5,732 nucleotides of DNA, from assembly GCA_945787585.1 (NCBI GenBank), contig CALZIG010000196.1:1-5732 (forward strand), in the 5' to 3' direction. Source of the stretch: an uncultured Gammaproteobacteria bacterium (GTDB lineage Bacteria; Pseudomonadota; Gammaproteobacteria; SZUA-140). Shown in pieces: positions 1-5,141 of this stretch (within the stretch, counting starts at the first letter, position 1; the number at the start of each line of letters is the position of its first letter). The position numbers were made by a program, and so were the translations under genes. Under the pieces are notes generated by a model. The model did not search any database and was not told the DNA's origin. It was given only the letters and a program-made list of their open reading frames with translations.

Positions 1-265
1 AGGGGCCAGTGAACAGTTGCCCCTTGGGATCACCGATGATCTCTACATCACGATCCCGCGGGGTCGTTATGACAAACTCGACGCATCGATGAAGATCGAT
101 TCACACATCACCGCCCCCACCGGCAAAGGCAGCCAGCACGGTATTGTTGATATTTCACTGGAGGGAGAAACTATCGTCGAGCGTCCACTGGTGGCACTCC
201 AGGATATCGAAGAAGGCAGTCTGTTTCAGCGACTCTCTGATGAGTTTTCACTACTGTTCGAATAA
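1..265 (+). CDS. dacA: D-alanyl-D-alanine carboxypeptidase (PBP5/6 type), C-terminal part only
   Basis: This is the 3' end of a gene that begins before the window. The frame is open from base 2 and shows 87 residues before TAA. The visible part matches the C-terminal beta-rich domain of low-molecular-weight penicillin-binding proteins: a PLGITDDLYITIPRG segment, then the conserved RPLVALQDIEEG stretch, then a short final amphipathic helix (SLFQRLSDEFSLLFE). In PBP5 the terminal helix anchors the enzyme to the periplasmic face of the inner membrane. The family removes the terminal D-Ala from peptidoglycan pentapeptides. The catalytic SxxK, SxN and KTG motifs lie upstream and cannot be checked. 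The downstream order dat-ybeD-lipB-lipA supports dacA over a paralogue such as dacC or dacD. A TTG at position 17 is not a real start, because conserved domain sequence continues upstream of it. Confidence 0.88.
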   Translation, partial: GASEQLPLGITDDLYITIPRGRYDKLDASMKIDSHITAPTGKGSQHGIVDISLEGETIVERPLVALQDIEEGSLFQRLSDEFSLLFE

Positions 266-271
266 TTATTT

Positions 272-1138
272 ATGTCATCTATTAGCTATTTAAACGGTGT
301 TTTTATGCCGGTGAGTGAAGCACGAATCTCACCGCTTGATCGCGGCTTTATCTTTGGTGATGGCATCTATGAAGTGATCCCGGCCTACGGCGGCAAACTG
401 TTTCGTCTCGATGAACATCTGCGGCGCCTCGCTAATAACCTTACTGCAGTGAAAATGAAACCACCCCTCGCTACCGAAGCGTGGAAGCAGGTACTCAACG
501 AAATCGTGTTACGTAACCTGCCCATTCACGGCAGCGAACAGTCGATCTACCTGCAAGTGACTCGCGGCGTGGCAGAGCGCGACCACGGTTTCCCCGATAG
601 CCACGTTGAACCGACACTGTTCATTATGAGCACGCCGTTAAAAGCGCTGCCTGAATCGATCGCCAGAGAGGGTGTCGCGGCGATCACCCATGAAGATATT
701 CGCTGGAAAAATTGCCACATTAAATGCACCTCACTGCTGGGTAATATTTTATTGCGCCAACAGGCCTACGATGAACATGCCGTCGAGGCGATCCTGATTC
801 GCGATGGCGAGGTGACCGAAGGGGCGGCCAGCAATCTCTTTGCGCTCATCGACGGCATTCTGATTACGCCCCCCAAAGGCCCACTGCTACTGCCCGGCAT
901 CACCCGCGACCTGATACTCGAGCTGGCACAGCAGCACAACATCCCGTCATGTGAGGCCTTCATCACCCCCGCACAATTAAAGGATGCGGAAGAGATCTGG
1001 CTCACCAGTTCTACCAAAGAGATCCTGCCGGTCACGACCCTTGATGGGGTCGCGGTGCGCAATGGCAAACCCGGTAAAGTCTGGCAACAGATGACCCAGC
1101 ACTATCAACAATATAAACAGCAACTACGTAACGCGTGA
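272..1138 (+). CDS. dat: D-amino-acid aminotransferase (D-alanine transaminase), class IV PLP enzyme
   Basis: This is a 288-residue fold-type IV aminotransferase, close to the roughly 283 residues of Bacillus D-amino-acid transaminase. The N-terminal block DRGFIFGDGIYEV (about 23-35) is typical of the class. IRWKNCHIKCTSLLGN carries the PLP-binding lysine at about residue 151, and VTEGAASN (181-188) holds the Glu that contacts the pyridine nitrogen. R103-D-H105 in the sequence ERDHGFP corresponds to the Arg-x-His pair that binds the substrate carboxylate in D-amino-acid transaminases, and Tyr33 fits the third pocket residue. This pair argues for D-specificity over a branched-chain aminotransferase. 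The expected reaction is D-Ala + 2-oxoglutarate to pyruvate + D-Glu in the cytoplasm. The gene starts 6 nt after dacA with no clear Shine-Dalgarno sequence, so translational coupling is likely. 4-amino-4-deoxychorismate lyase is a less likely alternative because of the RxH pair. Confidence 0.9.
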   Translation: MSSISYLNGVFMPVSEARISPLDRGFIFGDGIYEVIPAYGGKLFRLDEHLRRLANNLTAVKMKPPLATEAWKQVLNEIVLRNLPIHGSEQSIYLQVTRGVAERDHGFPDSHVEPTLFIMSTPLKALPESIAREGVAAITHEDIRWKNCHIKCTSLLGNILLRQQAYDEHAVEAILIRDGEVTEGAASNLFALIDGILITPPKGPLLLPGITRDLILELAQQHNIPSCEAFITPAQLKDAEEIWLTSSTKEILPVTTLDGVAVRNGKPGKVWQQMTQHYQQYKQQLRNA

Positions 1139-1147
1139 CACAAGACT

Positions 1148-1420
1148 ATGAGCGATGAAACAAAAGAGTCACTACTGGAGTTCCCATGCGAGTTCCCCAT
1201 CAAGGCGATCGGTAAACATAGCGATGACCTTGACGCGCTCGTCTTCAGCCTGGTGCATAAACATGTACCCGAACTCAGCGAAGGGTCGGTGCGTACGCGC
1301 GCCAGCCGCAAAGGCAACTACGCCGCCATCACCGTGACCTTTACCGCCACCAGTCAGGCGCAACTCGACGCGATCTACTGTGATCTCAGCAGCTGTGAAC
1401 AGATCACGATGGTGCTATAA
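1148..1420 (+). CDS. ybeD: YbeD family protein (DUF493, UPF0250)
   Basis: This is a 90-residue protein; E. coli YbeD has 87. Recognisable family features are the N-terminal LLEFPCEFPIKAIGK segment, a central region starting HVPELSEGSVRTRASRKGNY, and the closing beta strand ITMVL. The family has a small ferredoxin-like fold resembling the ACT-like regulatory domain of D-3-phosphoglycerate dehydrogenase, so a regulatory or ligand-sensing role has been suggested. No biochemical function is firmly established. The gene begins 9 nt after the dat stop and ends 9 nt before lipB, so it is almost certainly co-transcribed with both. Its conserved place directly before lipB suggests a link to lipoate synthesis, but that is inference from position only. 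Confidence 0.9.
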   Translation: MSDETKESLLEFPCEFPIKAIGKHSDDLDALVFSLVHKHVPELSEGSVRTRASRKGNYAAITVTFTATSQAQLDAIYCDLSSCEQITMVL

Positions 1421-1429
1421 CGCTACTTT

Positions 1430-2071
1430 ATGCCGTCGCTAACCCTCCGCATGCTCGGCCACCAGCCCTATGAAGGCTGCTGGCATGCGATGCAGGCCTT
1501 CACCGAAGCACGTAACGAAACGACCGCGGATGAAATCTGGTGCGTCGAACACCCACCGGTATTTACCCTCGGGCGCGCGGGCCGACGTAAGCATATCCAC
1601 CATGTGGGCGATATCCCGATTATCCATGTGGACCGCGGCGGGCAGATCACCTACCACGGGCCGGGGCAGGTGGTGATCTATCTGCTGATCGATCTGCGTC
1701 GTCGCCAGTGGGGCATTCGTCACCTGGTCTCTCTGATTGAGCAGGCCATCATCGAGATGCTGGCTGCCCACCAGATCAACGCCGCCACAAAAGAAGGCGC
1801 GCCCGGCGTCTACGTCGAAGGGGACAAAATCGCCGCGCTGGGGATGCGGGTTAGAAAAGGGTGTACCTTTCACGGCCTGAGTCTCAACGTCGCGATGGAG
1901 ATGGAACCGTTCACACGCATCGACCCCTGTGGCTACCCTGGACTCAATGTGACACAAACCTCCACGTTAAGCGCCCTCAATGATCCCGCACAGGCAGAAA
2001 GGGATCTGCTGGCACATCTGACACACTTGCTTGAATACGATACAATCACCACCTGCCAAACGTTGCCCTGA
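1430..2071 (+). CDS. lipB: Octanoyl-[acyl-carrier-protein]:protein N-octanoyltransferase LipB
   Basis: The 213-residue product equals the usual length of LipB. It transfers octanoyl from acyl carrier protein to the lipoyl-domain lysine of 2-oxoacid dehydrogenase E2 subunits and GcvH, the first step of endogenous lipoate synthesis in the cytoplasm. The signature [12 protein letters not shown] is at residues 69-80. The catalytic lysine sits in [10 protein letters not shown] (Lys133), and the catalytic cysteine is Cys167 in [10 protein letters not shown]. This is the Cys/Lys dyad of the family (Cys169/Lys135 in E. coli). HGLSLNV (about 148-154) is also conserved. The ATG start lies 9 nt after the ybeD stop. 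No strong ribosome binding site is seen, consistent with coupled translation. A long open frame on the opposite strand (about 1439-1957) is a shadow of this gene. Confidence 0.96.
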   Translation: MPSLTLRMLGHQPYEGCWHAMQAFTEARNETTADEIWCVEHPPVFTLGRAGRRKHIHHVGDIPIIHVDRGGQITYHGPGQVVIYLLIDLRRRQWGIRHLVSLIEQAIIEMLAAHQINAATKEGAPGVYVEGDKIAALGMRVRKGCTFHGLSLNVAMEMEPFTRIDPCGYPGLNVTQTSTLSALNDPAQAERDLLAHLTHLLEYDTITTCQTLP

Positions 2072-2127
2072 TCAATTCCATAGAATCTGCCGCAACGCTT
2101 GAAGACAATCCCCTACTGTAGAGATGC

Positions 2128-3096
2128 ATGCGCGATATGAGCGATCAAAAAACAGCCCCGCCCAAACGCAACCCACTCAAGGGTGAGTCCAAGGTGTCAC
2201 GCATCCCGATCAAGATCGAACCGACCGTCAATCCGCTGCGCAAACCAAAATGGATTCGCGCCACCGCCGGCAGCACCCCAAGAGTAGCCGAGCTAAAAGC
2301 GATTCTCAAAGAGAACAAACTGCACACGGTCTGTGAAGAGGCGGCGTGCCCCAATCTCGGTGAATGTTTCAGCCACGGCACGGCCACCTTCATGATCATG
2401 GGCGACATCTGCACCCGACGCTGTCCTTTCTGCGATGTTGCCCACGGCAAACCAAACCCGCTGGATCAGGATGAGCCGTATAATCTGGCGAAAACGATCA
2501 AGGCAATGGGACTCGCTTACGTCGTAATCACCTCAGTCGATCGAGATGACCTGCGCGATGGCGGCGCCGCTCATTTTGTCGCCTGTATTCAGGCAGTGCG
2601 AGAACATTCGCCCTCCACTCGCATCGAGGTGCTGGTGCCGGACTTCCGTGGTCGTATGGATCGTGCACTGGAGATCATGACGCAAGCGCCGCCGGACGTC
2701 TTTAACCACAATCTTGAAACCGTGCCGCGCCTCTACAAGCAGGCACGCCCCGGCGCGGATTACCTCTGGTCACTCGACCTGTTACAGAAATTCAAGGAAC
2801 AGCACCCCGATGTCCCGACCAAATCAGGCTTGATGCTGGGCCTTGGCGAGACCATCGATGAGATTCATCAGGTGATGTACGACCTGCGCGCACACGACTG
2901 CAACATGCTCACCCTCGGGCAATATTTACAACCCAGCAAGTTCCACCTGCCGGTGGCGCGCTACGTTGAACCCGCTGAATTTGATGAACTCGCCGTCGAG
3001 GCCGATGGTATGGGATTTGCCAATGTTGCCAGTGGCCCGATGGTGCGTTCCTCCTACCATGCCGATCTACAGGCGGCAGGAAAATCGGTCAGCTAA
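2128..3096 (+). CDS. lipA: Lipoyl synthase LipA, radical SAM enzyme
   Basis: The product is 322 residues, against about 321 in E. coli. It inserts two sulfur atoms into the protein-bound octanoyl chain made by LipB, completing the lipoyl cofactor. Two iron-sulfur sites are visible. The auxiliary cluster ligands are Cys69, Cys74 and Cys80 ([12 protein letters not shown]), and the radical SAM CxxxCxxC is Cys95, Cys99 and Cys102 (CTRRCPFC). The C-terminal RSSY motif (307-310), which supplies the serine ligand of the auxiliary cluster, is intact, as is the NHNLETV segment (193-199). The start is uncertain. ATG 2128 and the in-frame ATG 2137 (giving MSDQ..., 319 residues) are both plausible, and the purine stretch AGAGA at 2120-2124 is rather close to the first and rather far from the second. 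A 56-nt gap after lipB contains no clear terminator, so lipA probably belongs to the same transcript. Confidence 0.97.
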   Translation: MRDMSDQKTAPPKRNPLKGESKVSRIPIKIEPTVNPLRKPKWIRATAGSTPRVAELKAILKENKLHTVCEEAACPNLGECFSHGTATFMIMGDICTRRCPFCDVAHGKPNPLDQDEPYNLAKTIKAMGLAYVVITSVDRDDLRDGGAAHFVACIQAVREHSPSTRIEVLVPDFRGRMDRALEIMTQAPPDVFNHNLETVPRLYKQARPGADYLWSLDLLQKFKEQHPDVPTKSGLMLGLGETIDEIHQVMYDLRAHDCNMLTLGQYLQPSKFHLPVARYVEPAEFDELAVEADGMGFANVASGPMVRSSYHADLQAAGKSVS

Positions 3097-3138
3097 CGGC
3101 TTTCGTCCACGCTCAAAAATCCAAACCTGGCCCGAAAA

Positions 3139-3167
3139 TTGATGAGTCGATGTGATGCCACATTAAT
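3139..3167 (+). promoter_or_regulatory. Possible sigma70-like promoter for the CBS-domain gene
   Basis: TTGATG (3139-3144) and ATTAAT (3162-3167) each match four of six consensus bases of a -35 and -10 element and are separated by 17 nt. The AT-rich stretch around the second box and the non-coding setting fit a promoter. The match is only moderate, and chance occurrence in AT-rich DNA cannot be excluded. Transcription from here would give a leader of about 75-80 nt containing the hairpin at 3194-3217. Confidence 0.28.
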
Positions 3168-3210
3168 TAAGTGGTTTATTACTACTCACTTCTGATGCAT
3201 CATTAACTGA
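3153..3210 (+). repeat. Two imperfect copies of TGATGC..CATTAA, 40 nt apart
   Basis: The copies are 3153-3170 and 3193-3210. They agree at 14 of 18 positions, with the two hexamers TGATGC and CATTAA identical in both. The spacing of exactly 40 nt is close to four helical turns, so both copies would face the same side of the DNA. The second copy contains the perfect 10-bp palindrome TGATGCATCA (3193-3202). The first runs into a CCAC/GTGG inverted repeat around TTAATTAA (3158-3174, one unpaired A). This could be a two-site operator, but no known regulator consensus was recognised. Confidence 0.4.
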
Positions 3211-3229
3211 TGTCATCCCGGCATTTTTT
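3194..3229 (+). promoter_or_regulatory. Leader hairpin with T6 tract, candidate terminator or attenuator
   Basis: GATGCATCA (3194-3202) pairs with TGATGTCATC (3208-3217) to give nine base pairs with one bulged T (3213) and the five-base loop TTAAC. Six T residues follow at 3224-3229, after a 6-nt gap. The stem is AT-rich and the T tract is not directly adjacent, so this is a weak intrinsic terminator at best. It ends only 23 nt before the CBS-gene start and 9 nt before its ribosome binding site. It is therefore either the end of lipA transcription, an attenuator in the CBS-gene leader, or simply a palindromic protein-binding site. Confidence 0.4.
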
Positions 3230-3238
3230 GATTTTCCC

Positions 3239-3244
3239 AGGAGG
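3239..3244 (+). promoter_or_regulatory. Strong Shine-Dalgarno site of the CBS-domain gene
   Basis: AGGAGG is a perfect anti-Shine-Dalgarno match placed 8 nt before ATG 3253. It fixes the start of the CBS-domain gene. None of the fully visible genes in the preceding operon has a site of comparable strength, which suggests independent and efficient translation of this gene. Confidence 0.88.
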
Positions 3245-3252
3245 GTCAAACC

Positions 3253-3849
3253 ATGAGCCACGCTTTTACCACGCTCCCTAGCAGCACCATCGCCCCCAAC
3301 ACACTATTGAAGCGCCCGACACAGGCAAGACGTCTCAACGTATCACTCGATGATGACGCGATACTTCTGATGACGGACTTCGAACGCGTTACACCGATTA
3401 CCATTTCAGCGGCGCTTCCGATACAGGTTGCCAACGATAAAATGATCGACTACGGCGTGCGCCTGCTATTCGTCACCGATGGCGACGACATCATTCAAGG
3501 ACTGATCACTGCCAACGATATTCTCGGAGAACGCCCGATCAAACATATCCAGCAGCATGGCGGTAACTTCAATGAAATTATCGTCAGCGATATTATGACT
3601 CAACAGACTGAGCTTGAAGTGATCGACTTTGACGATCTTAACCGCGCATCAGTAGGCGAGGTCGTTGAAACCATGCGGGCATTCAACCGACAACACGCAC
3701 TGGTCATAGAACAGGAGATGGGACAAAGCTCTATTCGTGGGCTTTTGTCGACAACCCGCATCGGCCAGCAACTCGGTATCGATGTCGCACCGACTAACCG
3801 CGCGCGTACTTTTCAGGAGCTTGAATCGGTGCTCGTGTCTGCAGCGTAA
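3253..3849 (+). CDS. Stand-alone protein with two CBS domains
   Basis: This 198-residue, apparently cytoplasmic protein has no signal peptide or membrane segment. After a polar N-terminal region of about 40 residues come two CBS modules, roughly residues 41-92 and 108-172. They are recognisable from the DYGVRLLFVTDGDDIIQGLI and NRQHALVIEQEMGQSSIRGL strands. CBS pairs (Bateman modules) usually bind adenine nucleotides or S-adenosyl ligands and control a partner. CBS1 keeps the phosphate/ribose motif G-L-I-T86-A-N-D89. In CBS2 the matching position reads S166-T-T-R169, so the ribose-binding Asp is replaced and that site may be altered. No enzymatic or transporter domain is attached, so any partner is unknown. 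The gene has its own leader and a perfect ribosome binding site, and it stands apart from the lipoate operon. I do not recognise a named orthologue. Confidence 0.85.
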   Translation: MSHAFTTLPSSTIAPNTLLKRPTQARRLNVSLDDDAILLMTDFERVTPITISAALPIQVANDKMIDYGVRLLFVTDGDDIIQGLITANDILGERPIKHIQQHGGNFNEIIVSDIMTQQTELEVIDFDDLNRASVGEVVETMRAFNRQHALVIEQEMGQSSIRGLLSTTRIGQQLGIDVAPTNRARTFQELESVLVSAA

Positions 3850-3864
3850 AATAGAAACGATAAT

Positions 3865-3912
3865 ATTAAGGGCGTGTTAAAAATCGGATTCGATTTACAA
3901 CACGCCCTTAAT
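3865..3912. terminator. Long hairpin between converging genes, probable bidirectional terminator
   Basis: ATTAAGGGCGTGTT (3865-3878) is the exact reverse complement of 3899-3912, giving 14 base pairs. After a 2x2 internal mismatch, AAATCG (3881-3886) pairs with CGATTT (3891-3896) around a GATT tetraloop. The structure starts 15 nt after the CBS-gene stop and covers the last five codons and the stop of the minus-strand gene. On the minus strand it is followed by moderately T-rich sequence (ATTATCGTTTCTATTTT), while the plus-strand side has no T tract. It is therefore a better terminator for the minus-strand operon, and on the plus strand it may act mainly to protect the 3' end of the CBS mRNA. 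Confidence 0.62.
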
Positions 3913-4200
3913 CGCATTCAACAGCGTTAAACAGGATTGAGATACCGTGTCGTCACTCGCTTGCGACTCAATCTGCTCAGCATAGATCGCAACCTTATCT
4001 GATATTCCTTTGCGATTGATTTTATTACCGCTATCGATAATTCTCAGCACATTGTTACCCAATGAAATGATCTTTCGCTGCAACGCCGCTTCATTATTTT
4101 TATCGACAGTTTCCATCGACTGACTGTGCTGAGATTCAACTGCGCTCACAGCCGCTAAATGACATCGGAGTGTCTCTACTTTATCTTGTACTATCGTCAC
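3895..4200 (-). CDS. Small helical protein of unknown function
   Basis: This is a 101-residue frame starting at GTG, 11 nt after the stop of the LolA-like gene on the same strand. The spacing suggests an operon and translational coupling, because no ribosome binding site is obvious. The protein has no proline, is rich in Ser, Gln, Asn, Glu and Lys, and reads as a chain of amphipathic helices with hydrophobic spacing (for example IISLGNNVLRIID, residues 44-56). It has two cysteines (13 and 90), and neither a signal peptide nor a membrane segment. I recognise no family. A start at Met29 is possible and would leave 73 residues. Its last codons form one arm of the hairpin at 3865-3912. That it is a real gene rests on the conserved-looking spacing, the open frame and the lack of a competing gene on the other strand. 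Confidence 0.6.
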   Translation of the reverse strand: MTIVQDKVETLRCHLAAVSAVESQHSQSMETVDKNNEAALQRKIISLGNNVLRIIDSGNKINRKGISDKVAIYAEQIESQASDDTVSQSCLTLLNAIKGVL

Positions 4201-4211
4201 TGCAGCGATGC

Positions 4212-5057
4212 CTATCTGAAACGCGCCGACCCCTTATCCAGACTTCTTTTATGAAACAGCCGCTCATTCAATCCGGCATTAATTTTAACATCGGTCACCT
4301 CTAGCACTGTACTCGCCTGCGTCTCAGGCACAACAGCCTCTACTCTCTTCCAGAGCCAGAAATCTTTCTGTTGCTGCCATTCGATTTTCATATCGAGCTG
4401 CATGTTGTCATCCGCACCATAAAACTGAATACGACTAATGCGCACCCCTTCTTTATCAACCCAGCTCACTCTTCTTGTCGGCGAGGCACTACCACCATGA
4501 TTATGGTGCCCACCATGACTATGGTGTGCCGGCCGGCTGTCGATTAAATAGTGCAGTCGATCATTAAATAGTTTTTCTTCAAGTAAGTTATGGTGATCAA
4601 GCTGCGGTGGGCGCGGCTCAAGATGCTCATGCGTCAGCAGTGAACCGGCAAACTCATCCTCATCATTGGAACCCTCATTATCACGCGGCACAATGCGACG
4701 TGTCATGCCCAGTTCGGGCAGGTAGATCCACTCATCATTTTTTTCATCACTGCCGATGGGGTGCAGCCAGCCCAAGTAAGCAATGCCCTGACGCGCAGGC
4801 GGTGATTCGGTAAAAAAGATCGCCTTGTTGTCGTAACCATCTTTTCCCTTCATGTCTTTCCACACCATCGTGTAGGCAGCGTGCTGTGTCTTCTCACCGG
4901 GCTGAATAAAACTGAAATTCAGTGTGGCCACCTGATCCGAGACACGTGGGGCCTGATACACTTTTTTCATGATGGCGGTCGCGTCCGGCTCAGCCGCATA
5001 CGCGACATTACTCAGCAATAGCAGCATAATACTCATGGGTGTTATCAGATAGTTCAC
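4212..5057 (-). CDS. Exported LolA-like outer membrane lipoprotein-sorting family protein
   Basis: The GTG at 5057 is chosen because GAGAGG lies 6 nt before it. An upstream in-frame GTG at 5084 would add nine residues but has no such site. The 281-residue product begins with a signal peptide: hydrophobic core MSIMLLLLSNVAYA, with likely cleavage after residue 21 (AYA-AEP) and no lipobox Cys. The mature part fits the periplasmic LolA-like family annotated as 'outer membrane lipoprotein-sorting protein'. It has the DEWIYLPELGMTRRIVP strand (about 108-124) and a following acidic loop plus EFAGSLLTHEHLEPR (about 135-149). The C-terminal region is VLEVTDVKINAGLNERLFHK, with an R-S-L ending. The family is expected to bind hydrophobic ligands in a half-barrel, but its substrate is not known. 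A tandem HHSHGG-HHNHGG insert (residues 178-189) is unusual and suggests metal binding. This is not classical lolA, and no RND/MMPL transporter partner is visible here. Confidence 0.85.
   Translation of the reverse strand: MNYLITPMSIMLLLLSNVAYAAEPDATAIMKKVYQAPRVSDQVATLNFSFIQPGEKTQHAAYTMVWKDMKGKDGYDNKAIFFTESPPARQGIAYLGWLHPIGSDEKNDEWIYLPELGMTRRIVPRDNEGSNDEDEFAGSLLTHEHLEPRPPQLDHHNLLEEKLFNDRLHYLIDSRPAHHSHGGHHNHGGSASPTRRVSWVDKEGVRISRIQFYGADDNMQLDMKIEWQQQKDFWLWKRVEAVVPETQASTVLEVTDVKINAGLNERLFHKRSLDKGSARFR
4491..4526 (-). repeat. In-frame 18-nt tandem repeat encoding HHSHGG-HHNHGG
   Basis: Two adjacent 18-nt units (4509-4526, then 4491-4508 on the minus strand) are identical at 16 of 18 bases and encode the hexapeptides HHSHGG and HHNHGG. 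One of the differences changes Ser to Asn, and the other is silent (GGG/GGT). The near-identity suggests a recent duplication by slippage. The block lies inside the LolA-like protein in a loop between predicted strands. Confidence 0.92.
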
Positions 5058-5063
5058 TGGCGA

Positions 5064-5069
5064 CCTCTC
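5064..5069 (-). promoter_or_regulatory. Shine-Dalgarno site that sets the start of the LolA-like gene
   Basis: On the minus strand this reads GAGAGG and lies 6 nt upstream of GTG 5057. It favours that codon over GTG 5084, and the resulting N-terminus is a standard-length signal peptide. Confidence 0.75.
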
Positions 5070-5084
5070 TCGTGTTAATGACAC

Positions 5085-5100
5085 ATACTATTTATATAGT
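5085..5100 (-). promoter_or_regulatory. AT-rich -10-like element upstream of the LolA-like gene
   Basis: The minus strand reads ACTATATAAATAGT here, containing TATAAA, a five-of-six match to a -10 box. The same stretch is an inverted repeat (ACTAT/ATAGT with a 4-nt centre). No good -35 box lies 16-18 nt upstream; the nearest candidate, ATGACC (5115-5110), is too close. The 84-nt gap between the methyltransferase stop and the LolA-like start leaves room for a separate promoter, but this one is tentative. Confidence 0.25.
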
Positions 5101-5141
5101 CGGCCAGGTGGTCATTTCTTACAGCCCGGTCACTTCAAACG

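Noticed and set aside
766..1068. A 100-codon minus-strand frame inside dat.
   Set aside because: The opposite strand encodes conserved aminotransferase sequence including the VTEGAASN motif. This frame is an antisense shadow.
1439..1957. A 172-codon open frame on the minus strand.
   Set aside because: It lies entirely within lipB, whose catalytic Cys/Lys and signature motif are intact. The translation has no recognisable domain and is rich in shadow-type composition.
2072..2127. A possible promoter between lipB and lipA (TTGAAG at 2099).
   Set aside because: No -10 box lies at acceptable spacing, and the short gap fits simple read-through.
2145..2450. A 101-codon minus-strand frame inside lipA.
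   Set aside because: It overlaps the conserved cysteine motifs of lipoyl synthase and has no plausible start context or domain.
3158..3174. The CCAC-TTAATTAA-GTGG inverted repeat as a lipA terminator.
   Set aside because: The stem has only four outer GC-containing pairs around a self-complementary AT core and no T tract follows. It is kept only as part of the repeat pair.
4196..4260. Possible frameshifted fusion of the LolA-like gene with the small downstream gene.
   Set aside because: The LolA-like protein ends with a family-typical C-terminus and a clean TAG. The downstream protein has a different composition and its own start codon.
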